DNA of 64,000 nt from Brachybacterium squillarum M-6-3 (lineage in GTDB: Bacteria; Actinomycetota; Actinomycetes; Actinomycetales; Dermabacteraceae), in contig NZ_AGBX01000001.1 of the NCBI RefSeq assembly GCF_000225825.1, forward strand, positions 248,001 through 312,000, in the 5' to 3' direction. A model generated the notes under the pieces. It did no database searches, was not told where the DNA came from, and was given only the letters and a program-made list of their open reading frames with translations. The position numbers were made by a program, and so were the translations under genes. Numbering within the stretch: the first letter of the stretch is position 1; every line of letters starts with the position of its first letter. Below are positions 9,401-16,343 of the stretch, piece after piece.

Positions 9401-9815
9401 TGGACTTCTCGCGCAGCACCTCCTGGCTGAACTCGCCGGTGGCCGGGTCGTAGTGCATCGCCCAGGCGCCGCGCACGTAGCTGGCGACGGTGCGGCGGTA
9501 CTTGGAGCGGGCGGGGCCGGCGTCGGAGGCGGCGGCGTTGAACTGCAGGGTGCGCGGCGGGGTGAGCAGGGCGCTGATGGCGTCCAGCAGGGTGGACTTG
9601 CCGGTGCCGGGGCCGCCGGTGAGGAAGAAGCCCTTGGAGGAGATCGCGAGGTCGTGGGTGCCGTGGAAGGTGCCCCAGTTGGAGACCTGCAGATGGGTGA
9701 GCCGCCACTGCCCCGGGTGGGGGTGCTCGGGGTCGGTCACCGTCGCGGCGGGCTGCTCGTCGGCGGGGGCGTCGGCGACGCCGGGCAGGGCGAGGGTCGA
9801 GGCATCGGATTCCAC
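6423..9815 (-). CDS. jetC: SMC-like ATPase of Wadjet/MksBEF systems (JetC/MksB type)
   Basis: 1130 aa. Walker A GGPGTGKST is at residues 67-75, preceded by a QVSNWGTFHG strand. Two long Gln/Glu/Arg-rich coiled-coil stretches follow with a globular middle between them. The ABC signature SGGQNERLTTF begins at about 1027 and Walker B APIIIDEAFSKG at about 1060. This split-ATPase layout with a PLSGGQxE signature is that of the JetC/MksB subunit, which forms a DNA loop-extruding motor with JetA (DUF3375) and JetB (DUF4194). Candidates for both partners lie in this window on the same strand, but 8 and 31 kb upstream. The GTG start is chosen from the leaderless -10 TACCCT six bases away. The reading frame stays open for 1.2 kb further upstream without any conserved sequence. 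Confidence 0.82.
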   Translation of the reverse strand: MESDASTLALPGVADAPADEQPAATVTDPEHPHPGQWRLTHLQVSNWGTFHGTHDLAISSKGFFLTGGPGTGKSTLLDAISALLTPPRTLQFNAAASDAGPARSKYRRTVASYVRGAWAMHYDPATGEFSQEVLREKSTLSVLTLRYTDGLGGTVQLSRLLLLHAGHSADSDVKSLYVIARKPLDVTDLRRFVSTQIEGKALEAAHPGTETFRQFREYRAAFSQLLGIPDEKALSLLHKIQSAKELGDVNALLRDYMLDAPRTFELADQALANFHNLSEVHEALVTAREQRDLLRGLRENHTAWTQMRERGGELVDRRSDIDVFASQHLVRLLSGEQERLQLEGDRLQAQQRRLTQDVAEARSDLAQLKEQRRRAGGGEIDDWKQQVAGLEVERERRRERATEFAAQLATVELGTPAGEDMFLALQRDVTTMRQDLETEETGADAERWEAEAQVRELAGQLQRTREELASLTTRASNLHSEDVALRDAIAAEVGIAPTELPFAAELLQVRAGEEEWTAAAEQALRGLARSILVPDRVYRQVAAVIDRTKLRRRISYNRINTDLRRPAKQIDPRSLAANLDVKDGEFHVWLSHEVASRMDYTCAEDLDEFTRLSRAVLRSGQIKHSATRHEKSADRQINDRSQWVLGFDNRAKRAVFETERTRAEQALFEAQARRKDVETQRERRRERLYALQSISAVTWDDIDAASVARRIANLRDMVRAAEDGSAALSELARQIEDVERSIAESDEELLEVVRSAGKLTEQSERAAERLEKARAQVADKQLDPAVEAELAERFAAIAPALVLDTIDQVTKDASATLDAELMDLTRRTSRAEEDMRTAMREFARRWPAQAGDTEPTLEGAGDFLAILQGIEEEKLPEVEERFFEFFTGNTLGDVQALATAIAREPAEIRKRLQRINALLAQVEFHSGRYLQLSMRPVHLAALDEFKSALEEAVAGTALNDMSRDRDLAEERFLSLRHLMDLIGAARTRDDQVSRAILDVRRHVHFHAEEVDASGTVVHAHESGGPLSGGQNERLTTFCLAAALRYQLAGTGQDVPRYAPIIIDEAFSKGAGKFITAAMESFRHFGFQVVLANPGKNPQALAPFIGGVGVVSIRQDRYSQVAPVEFVPVPA

Positions 9816-9821
9816 CCGTGC

Positions 9822-9827
9822 AGGGTA
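9822..9827 (-). promoter_or_regulatory. -10 box TACCCT of jetC (leaderless), abutting a tandem repeat
   Basis: On the minus strand CCCGGTACCCT is followed by 6 bases and GTG at 9815. The -35 and upstream promoter positions fall inside the 25-bp repeats at 9827-9925. Confidence 0.5.
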
Positions 9828-9925
9828 CCGGGCGGGCGGGAGCAGTGGAGCACCGGGCGGGCGGGAGCAGTGGAGCACCGGGCGGGCGGGAGCAGCGTCG
9901 CACCGGGCGGGTGGAGCGGTGGAGC
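9827..9925. repeat. Four tandem copies of a 25-bp unit at the jetC promoter
   Basis: Copies run 9827-9851, 9852-9876, 9877-9901 and 9902-9925. The first two are identical, the third differs near its end, and the fourth is 24 bases and more diverged. Each copy starts ACCGGGCGGGCGGGAGCAG (the fourth ACCGGGCGGGTGGAGCGG). A fifth partial copy (ACCGG) follows. The array covers the whole region from the -10 to about -100 of jetC. Confidence 0.85.
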
Positions 9926-9993
9926 ACCGGAGCCGCCTCGCCCCCTTCACGCTCCCTTCCACCGCCCCAGTCCCCAGATCCTGCCCGGGGTGC

Positions 9994-10040
9994 GTCACGT
10001 TCACGTCGGATAGAGGCCGCCTCTTCGACGCGAACGTGAC
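9994..10040 (-). terminator. Large hairpin after the alcohol dehydrogenase gene
   Basis: Arms of 15 bases (GTCACGTTCACGTCG and, on the right, CGACGCGAACGTGAC) pair with one mismatch. An inner AGAGGC/GCCTCT stem continues the fold. It lies 57 bases beyond the dehydrogenase stop, between that gene and the jetC repeats, so it probably insulates jetC from read-through. Confidence 0.65.
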
Positions 10041-10096
10041 GTGCCCGAGCGCATTCCCACACAGACGTGACGGTGGTCTGTCGGCGAGGGGACACG

Positions 10097-11131
10097 TCAG
10101 GGCCGGATCAGGGTGATGCCGGGGAGGGTGCGCTGTCCGAGCGCGGCCAGCTCGGTGCAGGCCTGTTCGAGGTCGATGGTGCGGGCGACGAGGTCCTGGG
10201 GACGCAGGGAGCCGTCCTCGACCAGGGCGAGCAGCCCCGGGTAGTCGGCCGCGGCCATGCCGTGGCTGCCCAGCACGGTCAGCTCCTGGGAGATCACCCG
10301 GCCCATCGCGAGGGTCGGCGGGGCGGCGTACAGGCCGATCTGCACGTGCCGGCCGAGCGGCGCCGGCGCCAGCAGGCCGGCGTCGGTGGTGAGCGGCAGG
10401 CCGAGCGCCTCGACGGTGACGGTGGGCCGCTCCCCCGCGGCGTCGATGATCGCGGCGGCGGTGGCGGGGGCGTCCGGGCCCGTGGGGTCGACGGCGAGCG
10501 CGGCACCGTGGGCAAGGGCCCGCTCGCGGGCGCCGGGGTCGATGTCGACGGCGACCACACGTGCGCCGAGGGCCGCGCCGATCATCACCGCGGACAGGCC
10601 CACCCCGCCGCAGCCGAGCACGGCGACCGTCTCCCCCGCCCGCACCCGGGCGCGGTCGGCGAGCCCGCGGTGGGCGGTGGCGAAGCGGCAGCCCAGCGGC
10701 ACCAGCGCCTCCGCGGGCAGGTCCTCGGGGACGGGCACGAGGTTGTGCGCGGCGGCGCGGATCACGACCTGCTCGGCCCAGGAGCCGTCGTGGGTGAAGC
10801 CGGGCTGGGTCTGTTCGGGGCACACCTGGGAGGCGCCGCGGCGGCACCAGTCGCAGTTCCCGCAGCCCTCGACGAAGGGCGTGGTCACACGCTGGCCCAC
10901 GGCGACGCCGGTCACGCCCTCCCCGAGGCCGATCACGCGGCCGACCAGCTCGTGGCCGGGCACGTGCGGCAGGGTCACGGTGTCGTCGTGCCCGGCGAAG
11001 GCATGGAAGTCGGAACGGCACAGGCCGGTGGCCTCCACCTGGAGCACGGCGGCACCGGGCGGCGGGGTGGGATCCGGGACCTGCCGCACGGCGGGGACCT
11101 GACCGAACTGCTCGATGACGACGGCACGCAT
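10097..11131 (-). CDS. Zinc-dependent medium-chain alcohol dehydrogenase
   Basis: 344 aa. It oxidises or reduces a small alcohol/aldehyde pair with NAD(P)(H); the substrate is not predictable. Catalytic zinc ligands are Cys38 (GLCRSDFH) and His60-Glu61 (GHELVG). The structural zinc site is Cys90, 93, 96 and 104 (GCGNCDWCRRGASQVC). The cofactor fold is VLGCGGVGLSAVMIGAALGA, with Asp in VVAVDID suggesting NAD rather than NADP. Both zinc sites are complete, so the enzyme should be active. The ATG at 11131 gives the usual MRAVVIEQFG beginning; longer upstream readings are not conserved in character. It is a single gene with its own terminator. Confidence 0.85.
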   Translation of the reverse strand: MRAVVIEQFGQVPAVRQVPDPTPPPGAAVLQVEATGLCRSDFHAFAGHDDTVTLPHVPGHELVGRVIGLGEGVTGVAVGQRVTTPFVEGCGNCDWCRRGASQVCPEQTQPGFTHDGSWAEQVVIRAAAHNLVPVPEDLPAEALVPLGCRFATAHRGLADRARVRAGETVAVLGCGGVGLSAVMIGAALGARVVAVDIDPGARERALAHGAALAVDPTGPDAPATAAAIIDAAGERPTVTVEALGLPLTTDAGLLAPAPLGRHVQIGLYAAPPTLAMGRVISQELTVLGSHGMAAADYPGLLALVEDGSLRPQDLVARTIDLEQACTELAALGQRTLPGITLIRP

Positions 11132-11216
11132 ACCCCTAGTCCACCACGCCCACGAAAAGGGTGCCGCCCCGACCCCTCGCCCTTCCCACCGCGCCCGCCC
11201 CGCTGGCTGCCGAGAC

Positions 11217-11260
11217 TTCTGTGCGCTCACGAACCATTGGTGGTTCGTGAGCGCACAGAA
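11217..11260. repeat. Perfect 20-bp-arm palindrome upstream of the DUF559 gene
   Basis: Arms TTCTGTGCGCTCACGAACCA (11217-11236) and its exact complement (11241-11260) flank the 4-base loop TTGG. It lies in the 223-bp divergent gap between the dehydrogenase and the DUF559 gene. A closely related palindrome sits just past the DUF559 stop (12259-12304). Confidence 0.85.
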
Positions 11261-11341
11261 CCTCAGCCGGAGCGGTCCCTCCCCATGACGTGCACGTCCC
11301 CATCTGGGCTCGCCTCGATCAGCCGTGTGCCCACTCGCCCC

Positions 11342-11347
11342 TAGCGT
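11342..11347 (+). promoter_or_regulatory. -10 box TAGCGT of the DUF559 gene (leaderless)
   Basis: TAGCGT is followed by 7 bases and ATG at 11355, with no SD. The same hexamer and 7-base spacing recur at 50902-50907. Confidence 0.5.
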
Positions 11348-11354
11348 TCCGTCC

Positions 11355-12257
11355 ATGGCGCCTCGATGGTCACCGTTACCGGGAAGCATCCACGCACGCG
11401 ACGAGCTGCTGGCCCGCGGCGTCCACTCCCGTCGGCTCGCCTCGCCCGAGTTCGCGCACGTGCTCCCGGGGTTCTACACGTTGACGGAACACCCCGCCGA
11501 GCTTCCGCTGGTGGCTCGAGTCCTCCAGCAGCGGGTTTTGCCCGAATCGGTCATCAGCCACGCGACCGCGGCACAGGTGCTCCAGGTGCCTGTCCCGCTG
11601 GAACACCAGCACGACCACTCCGGCGTGGTGCACGTGACGGTGCCTCCCTCCGGCCCGCGACGCGCGGGTCCGCACGTAGTCGTGCACGGACGCGCACCGG
11701 CCGGGACGGTGCGCTGGGCGGGGCTGGTGCTGAGCGATCCGCTCGCCGTGCTCTGCGAGCTGGCACCGAGCCTGACCGCCGCCGAGCTCGTCGCAGCGTG
11801 CGACCACCTGCTCGGGCCAAAGGCTCCCCGGCCCGCGTGGCGTCGGGCGGATGACCTGCGCGAGGAAGCCCGTCGGGCAACGGGAGTCCACGGGATCGTG
11901 CCTGTGCGCCGGGCCCTGGGCGAGGCCCGGGCGGGGGTGGAGTCACCGAAGGAGACCGAGCTGCGCCTGCTGCTGCTCGCGGCCGGCTTCTCGGAGCCGC
12001 GGATCAACGTGGAAGTGCTGGCTCGGGGGTCTCACGAGCGGTTCCGCCTGGACCTCTCCTACCGGGAGCCCTTGATCGCGATCGAGTACGACGGGGACTG
12101 GCACCGGACGGACCGGCGCAGATTCCGTCGTGATCGCCGGAAGGACGACGTACTGCACGAGCTGGGCTGGCACGTCGTCCGGGCGACCGACGCCGACCTC
12201 CTGGACCCACGAGCCCTCCTGGACCGCCTCCGTCACCTCGGCGCCCCGCGCCGGTGA
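11355..12257 (+). CDS. DUF559 / Vsr-like endonuclease-fold protein with N-terminal AbiEi-like region
   Basis: 300 aa. The C-terminal third carries a PD-(D/E)XK-type core: Glu in SPKETELRLLLLAAGF, Asp in FRLDLSYREP, then IAIEYDGDWHR, followed by RRKDDVLHELGWHVVRATDADL. This is the DUF559/very-short-patch-repair-like fold common in actinobacteria. The N-terminal 200 residues (HARDELLARGVHSRRLASPEF, HVLPGFYTL) look like the winged-helix region seen in AbiEi-type antitoxin annotations. Nuclease activity and target are unproven, and many such genes occur per genome. The start is fixed by the leaderless -10. No toxin partner is adjacent. The gene is bracketed by two related palindromes. Confidence 0.75.
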   Translation: MAPRWSPLPGSIHARDELLARGVHSRRLASPEFAHVLPGFYTLTEHPAELPLVARVLQQRVLPESVISHATAAQVLQVPVPLEHQHDHSGVVHVTVPPSGPRRAGPHVVVHGRAPAGTVRWAGLVLSDPLAVLCELAPSLTAAELVAACDHLLGPKAPRPAWRRADDLREEARRATGVHGIVPVRRALGEARAGVESPKETELRLLLLAAGFSEPRINVEVLARGSHERFRLDLSYREPLIAIEYDGDWHRTDRRRFRRDRRKDDVLHELGWHVVRATDADLLDPRALLDRLRHLGAPRR

Positions 12258-12258
12258 G

Positions 12259-12304
12259 CTTTTGTGCACTCACGAGCCACTGAGGGTTCGTGAGCGCACA
12301 AAAG
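12259..12304. terminator. Bidirectional hairpin, related to the palindrome at 11217-11260
   Basis: Arms CTTTTGTGCACTCACGAGCC (12259-12278) and GGTTCGTGAGCGCACAAAAG (12285-12304) pair with only two G-T wobbles. The hairpin starts one base after the DUF559 stop codon and faces the convergent siderophore operon. The arms share TGTGC(G/A)CTCACGA(A/G)CC with the upstream palindrome. Confidence 0.75.
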
Positions 12305-12421
12305 TCTGTGGCCCGGGCGGGGGGGCGAGCGGAGCGGGTGGGGCGGGGTCGAGTAGGTTCGGTGGGTCGAAGGCGGGGTCGGGTAGGTGGGTCGGGCGGG
12401 GCGTCCGGTGGGGCCCGTCGG

Positions 12422-14278
12422 TCAGTTCTCGGGGCGGCCCTGGCGCCAGTAGCCCATGAAGGAGACCTGGTGGCGGTCCAGGCCCAGCTCGCTGACCAGG
12501 TGGCGGCGCAGGCCCTTGATCACGCCCGCCTCCCCCGCCAGCCAGGCGTAGAAGGTGCCGTGCCCGGTGGTGGTCTCCCACAGGATGGAGTGGTCGATGT
12601 CCACGTCCTCCAGCTCCTCGGTGTCCTCCGCCCCGTGGGCCTCGGCGCGGAAGGCCTGGGCGTTCTCGGCCATCAGGCGGCGCACCTCGGCGTCCAGGCG
12701 CTCGCCGTGGGGGCGGTCCTCGCGGGGCAGGAAGGTGGTGCGCACGCTGGAGCGGGTGAGGATCTGCTGGGCGTCGCCCGCCTCGGGCACCTCGATCAGG
12801 GCGTGGCCGCCGATGGACTCCGGCAGGGCCTCCAGGATCGAGGAGATCGCCGGCAGGGCGGTCTCGTCGCCGGCCAGCAGCACGGTGCGGGCGGTGCCGG
12901 GGCGGAACTCGATGCCGCCGTAGTCGGTGCCGATCAGGTGCCGGTTCGGTCCGAGCATGGTGATGGTGTCGCCCACCTCGGCGGACTGCGCCCAGCGGGC
13001 GGCGACGCCGGTGCCGGGAGCCGGGTCGGGCTCGGGGTGCAGCACGAAGTCGACGTCCACCTCGGCGTGCTCGCTGCGGTTGCCGGGATGCCCGGCGGCG
13101 CGCTGCTCGCGCACCGTATAGGTGCGCATCCAGCCGCGGTCCTCCGGGTCGATCTGCAGCCACTCGCGGTACCACTCGCCCTGCTGGGCGGGGTCGAGCT
13201 TGCCGGAGGGGCGCACCGCGGCGAAGTGGTCGCCGGTGGGCCGCGGGCCGGGGATGATCATCTTGACCCGCAGGTCCAGCGGGTGGCCGCCGCAGCCGAA
13301 GTGGTCGAGGTCCTCCCCTGCCAGGGTGAGGCGGCGCAGGGTCGGGCCGAGGGAGCGGGCCGCGGCGACCTCCAGGCCGAAGGCCAGCATGCCGCTGTGT
13401 TCCAGCGCGGGCACCAGGGTCGCGGTGTCGGGGGTGGTGGTCACGGGGTCCTCCTGGGTGCTCTCGGGGTCGGTGTGCTGGGTCTGCTCCTGGTGCCGGC
13501 GCCGCCCCAGCGGCAGCACCATCGGGGTGCCGGTGACGGGGTCGGGCTCGATGCGGGCCTCGAGGGAGAAGACCTCGCGGGCCATCTGTTCGGAGATGAC
13601 GGTGTGCGGGTCGCCCTCGGCGAAGATCTCCCCGTCGCGCACGGCGATCAGGTGGTCGGCGTAGCGGGCGGCCAGGTTCAGGTCGTGCAGGACGATGCCG
13701 ACGGTGGTGCCGCGGTCGCGGTTGAGGTCGCGGACCACGTCCAGCACCTCCAGCTGGTGGGTGACGTCGAGGTAGGTGGTGGGCTCGTCCAGCAGCAGCA
13801 CGTCGGTCTCCTGCGCGAGCGCCATCGCGATCCACACCCGCTGCCGCTGCCCGCCGGACAGCTCGTCGATCTGGCGGTCCTCCAGCTCGTCGGTGCGCGT
13901 GGCCTTCAGGGCGGTCGCCACCGCGTGCTCGTCCCGCTCGGTCCACTGCGGGAACAGGCCCTGGTGGGGGAAGCGCCCGCGGGAGACCAGCTCGCGCACG
14001 GTCACGCCGTCGGGGGAGATCGGGGTCTGCGGCAGCAGGCCCAACTGCCGCGCCAGCTCCTTGCCGCGCAGGGCGTGGATGTCCTTGCCGTCGAGGGTGA
14101 CGGAGCCGGAGCGGGGCGGCAGCAGCCGCGAGAGGCCGCGCAGCAGGGTGGACTTCCCGCTGCCGTTGGCGCCCACGATGATCGTCACCTTGCCTTCGGG
14201 CAGGGTCAGGTCGAGGCCGCGGACGATCTCGCGGCGGTCGTAGGCCAGGTGCAGGTTGTGGGCGGTCACGAGGGCCAT
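12422..14278 (-). CDS. Fused iron-siderophore ABC ATPase and siderophore-interacting reductase
   Basis: 618 aa, two complete domains in one frame. Residues 1-265 are a FepC/FecE-type ATPase: Walker A VGANGSGKST (about 36), Q-loop LLPQTP, signature ELSGGQRQRVWIAMA, Walker B VLLLDEPTTYLD. A polar Gln/Thr/Glu linker (about 268-285) leads to a siderophore-interacting protein (ViuB/FAD-binding 9 family) with VKMIIPGPRP, MRTYTVREQR (flavin/NAD(P)H site) and YWRQGRPEN at the C-terminus. The ATPase drives ferric-siderophore import; the second domain would reduce the ferric complex in the cytoplasm to release iron. It is last in an operon with two permeases and a binding protein. The linker contains an in-frame GTG preceded by AGGAGG, so a separate 340-aa reductase is also likely made. 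Confidence 0.87.
   Translation of the reverse strand: MALVTAHNLHLAYDRREIVRGLDLTLPEGKVTIIVGANGSGKSTLLRGLSRLLPPRSGSVTLDGKDIHALRGKELARQLGLLPQTPISPDGVTVRELVSRGRFPHQGLFPQWTERDEHAVATALKATRTDELEDRQIDELSGGQRQRVWIAMALAQETDVLLLDEPTTYLDVTHQLEVLDVVRDLNRDRGTTVGIVLHDLNLAARYADHLIAVRDGEIFAEGDPHTVISEQMAREVFSLEARIEPDPVTGTPMVLPLGRRRHQEQTQHTDPESTQEDPVTTTPDTATLVPALEHSGMLAFGLEVAAARSLGPTLRRLTLAGEDLDHFGCGGHPLDLRVKMIIPGPRPTGDHFAAVRPSGKLDPAQQGEWYREWLQIDPEDRGWMRTYTVREQRAAGHPGNRSEHAEVDVDFVLHPEPDPAPGTGVAARWAQSAEVGDTITMLGPNRHLIGTDYGGIEFRPGTARTVLLAGDETALPAISSILEALPESIGGHALIEVPEAGDAQQILTRSSVRTTFLPREDRPHGERLDAEVRRLMAENAQAFRAEAHGAEDTEELEDVDIDHSILWETTTGHGTFYAWLAGEAGVIKGLRRHLVSELGLDRHQVSFMGYWRQGRPEN
13442..13455 (-). promoter_or_regulatory. 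Internal ribosome binding site and GTG start inside the ATPase/reductase fusion
   Basis: On the minus strand AGGAGG (13450-13455) is followed by ACCCC and GTG (13442-13444). The GTG is in frame with the reductase part and would yield 340 aa beginning at the linker (VTTTPDTATLVPALEHSG). This is among the strongest SD sequences in the window. Confidence 0.65.
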
Positions 14279-14291
14279 CGGGTGGTCACCA

Positions 14292-15344
14292 TCAGCTTCC
14301 GGAGGTCGAGGATCGGGTGAGCAGCCACAGCAGGAACGGCGCGCCGAGGGCGCCGGTGATGACCCCGGCGGGCAGCTCGACGGAGCCGAAGGCGTTCTGG
14401 CCGATGAAGTCCGCGGCGAGCACGATGGTGGCGCCCATCAGGGCGGCGACGGGGAAGCTCGGCCGCCCCACCGCCATCCTCGCCAGGGGGCCGGAGAGGA
14501 AGGCGACGAAGGACAGCGGGCCGGTGACGGCGACCGTCAGCGCGGACAGGGCGACGGCCACCAGGATCAGCCCGGTGCGGGTGGCGGGCACCCGCAGGCC
14601 GAGGCTGGTCGCGGCCTCGTCGCCGAGCTGCAGGATCCGCAGCCGGGTCACCAGCACCGCCAGCAGCGGGATCAGCACCAGCAGGGAGAGGGTCAGCACC
14701 AGCACCCGGTCCCAGGTGGAGGTGGACAGGGAGCCCACCATCCAGTGCATGACGTCGCTCGCGGTGCGGGTGTCGATGCGGGTCATCACGTAGGAGATGA
14801 GCGCGCTGAGGCCGGCGCCGACGCCGATGCCGACCAGCACGAAGCGGTTGTCCACGGCGCCGCCGGAGCCGGAGCGCTGCGCGCCCGCGACCAGCAGGAT
14901 CAGCACGGCAGTGCCCATGCCGCCCAGCAGGGCGAACCAGAACAGAGTCGTGCCGGAGGCCTGGAAGAAGGCCATCGCTATCACCGCGCCGGCGGAGGCG
15001 CCGACGGTCACGCCGATCACGTCGGGGCTGGCCAGGGGGTTGCGCAGCATGGTCTGGAAGACCGTGCCGGAGAGGCCGAAGGCGACGCCCGCGAGGATCG
15101 CGACCACGGCGGTGGGCAGACGGTTCTGCACCACGATGAAGGAGATGCCGGGGATCTGCTCGCCGAGGATCGCGCGCACGGCGAGGTCGGCGTAGACCAT
15201 CGGGGAGCCGACCAGCACTCGGACCACGGTCAGACCGATGACCACCACGGCGAGGATCAGCAGCACCGCCCGGGCGCGGGCGGCATGGCGGCGCGGGGTG
15301 CCGGGGGCGGCGACGTCCGCGGCGGGGGCGACGGCGGCGCTCAC
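14292..15344 (-). CDS. Iron-siderophore ABC transporter permease (FecCD family), second subunit
   Basis: 350 aa, about nine to ten membrane helices. FecCD signatures include FGLSGTVFQTMLRNPLASPD near the N-terminal third and the C-terminal GPLSFVAFLSGPLARMAVG and ELPAGVITGALGAPFLLWLL. It forms half of the membrane channel with the next permease. The GTG start overlaps that gene's TGA as GTGA (15341-15344), which sets the start and implies coupling. A 50-residue cytoplasmic Ala-rich leader precedes the first helix. Thirteen bases separate it from the fused ATPase gene. Confidence 0.9.
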   Translation of the reverse strand: MSAAVAPAADVAAPGTPRRHAARARAVLLILAVVVIGLTVVRVLVGSPMVYADLAVRAILGEQIPGISFIVVQNRLPTAVVAILAGVAFGLSGTVFQTMLRNPLASPDVIGVTVGASAGAVIAMAFFQASGTTLFWFALLGGMGTAVLILLVAGAQRSGSGGAVDNRFVLVGIGVGAGLSALISYVMTRIDTRTASDVMHWMVGSLSTSTWDRVLVLTLSLLVLIPLLAVLVTRLRILQLGDEAATSLGLRVPATRTGLILVAVALSALTVAVTGPLSFVAFLSGPLARMAVGRPSFPVAALMGATIVLAADFIGQNAFGSVELPAGVITGALGAPFLLWLLTRSSTSGS

Positions 15345-16339
15345 AGTCCCACCTGCTTCCGGGTGCGGATCAGCACGATGAACACGGGCACGCCGACCAG
15401 GGCGGTCATCACGCCGACCTGCACCTCGGCGGGCGGGGCGATCACGCGGCCGATGACGTCGGCCGCCAGGACCAGGGAGGGCCCGGCCAGCAGGCAGACG
15501 GGCACGATGCGCCGGTAGTCCCCGCCCACGATCAGGCGCGCGGCGTGCGGCACGACCAGGCCCAGGAAGCCGATCGGGCCGGCGAGGGCGACGGCGGCGC
15601 CGCACAGCAGCACGGTCGCCAGGCCCAGGCCGACCCGGGCGCGGCGCACGGGGACGCCGAGCCCCACGGCCGCGTCGTCCCCGAGGGCGAGGGCGTTCAA
15701 GGTGGGGGTGGCGATCACGGTGATCACGAGGCCGACCAGCATGAAGACGCCGACGGTGGCGACGTCGCCGAGGTCGCGGGCGCCGAGGGTGCCGACCTGC
15801 CAGAAGCGCATCCGGTCCAGGGAGGCCTGATCCAGCAGCACCAGGGCGTTGACCAGAGAGCCGAGGCCGGCGGTGATCGCGGCGCCGGCGAGGGCCAGCT
15901 TCACGGGGGTGGCGCCGTCGCGCCCCATCGAGGCGATCGCGTACACCAGCACGGTGCCGACGCCCGCCCCCAGGAAGGCGAACACCATGAATTGGGTGAC
16001 CTGGGAGATCGACAGGAAGTAGACGCCCAGCACCACCGCGGCGGAGGCCCCGGCGTTCAGGCCGAGGATGCCGGGGTCCGCCAGAGGGTTGCGGGTCATG
16101 CCCTGCATGGCGGCGCCGGCCACGGCGAGCGCGGCGCCCACCGCGATGCCGGCGGCGGTGCGCTGCAGGCGGGAGTGCACCACCACGTGGTCGGTGAGGG
16201 AGCCGTCGTAGGCCACCAGGGAGTCCCAGACCACGGAGGGGGCGACGGAGCGGGCCCCGACGGAGAGCGACAGGGCGCTCGCGACCGTCAGGGCCAGCAG
16301 GCCCCCGACGATCGCGAGCACCGTGGCGCCGCGGGGCAC
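15341..16339 (-). CDS. Iron-siderophore ABC transporter permease (FecCD family), first subunit
   Basis: 332 aa, multi-helix. It carries ALAVAGAAMQGMTRNPLADPGILGLNAGA and GPIGFLGLVVPHAARLIVG (named by short cores MQGMTRNPLADP and FLGLVVPHAARL), the paired motifs of FecCD permeases that contact the ATPase. It begins with GTG (VPRGATVLAIVGGLL), four bases after the binding-protein stop, and pairs with the second permease. The ferric siderophore transported cannot be told from sequence. Confidence 0.9.
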   Translation of the reverse strand: MPRGATVLAIVGGLLALTVASALSLSVGARSVAPSVVWDSLVAYDGSLTDHVVVHSRLQRTAAGIAVGAALAVAGAAMQGMTRNPLADPGILGLNAGASAAVVLGVYFLSISQVTQFMVFAFLGAGVGTVLVYAIASMGRDGATPVKLALAGAAITAGLGSLVNALVLLDQASLDRMRFWQVGTLGARDLGDVATVGVFMLVGLVITVIATPTLNALALGDDAAVGLGVPVRRARVGLGLATVLLCGAAVALAGPIGFLGLVVPHAARLIVGGDYRRIVPVCLLAGPSLVLAADVIGRVIAPPAEVQVGVMTALVGVPVFIVLIRTRKQVGL

Positions 16340-16343
16340 GTGA

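Noticed and set aside
9827..9925. CRISPR-like array
   Set aside because: The repeats are directly contiguous, with no spacers, and no cas genes are present.
9816..11021. A 400-residue N-terminal extension of JetC
   Set aside because: The frame is open only because of GC bias. It runs through the tandem repeats, a terminator and antisense to the dehydrogenase, and its translation is low-complexity. The leaderless GTG at 9815 is the better start.
11355..12257. The DUF559 protein as the missing JetD nuclease
   Set aside because: It has a PD-(D/E)XK/Vsr-like core, not a Toprim fold, faces the opposite strand to jetC, and belongs to a family common throughout actinobacteria.
11355..12257. AbiEi antitoxin of a type IV toxin-antitoxin pair
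   Set aside because: Only the N-terminal region resembles AbiEi, the C-terminus is nuclease-like, and no AbiEii-type nucleotidyltransferase gene is adjacent.
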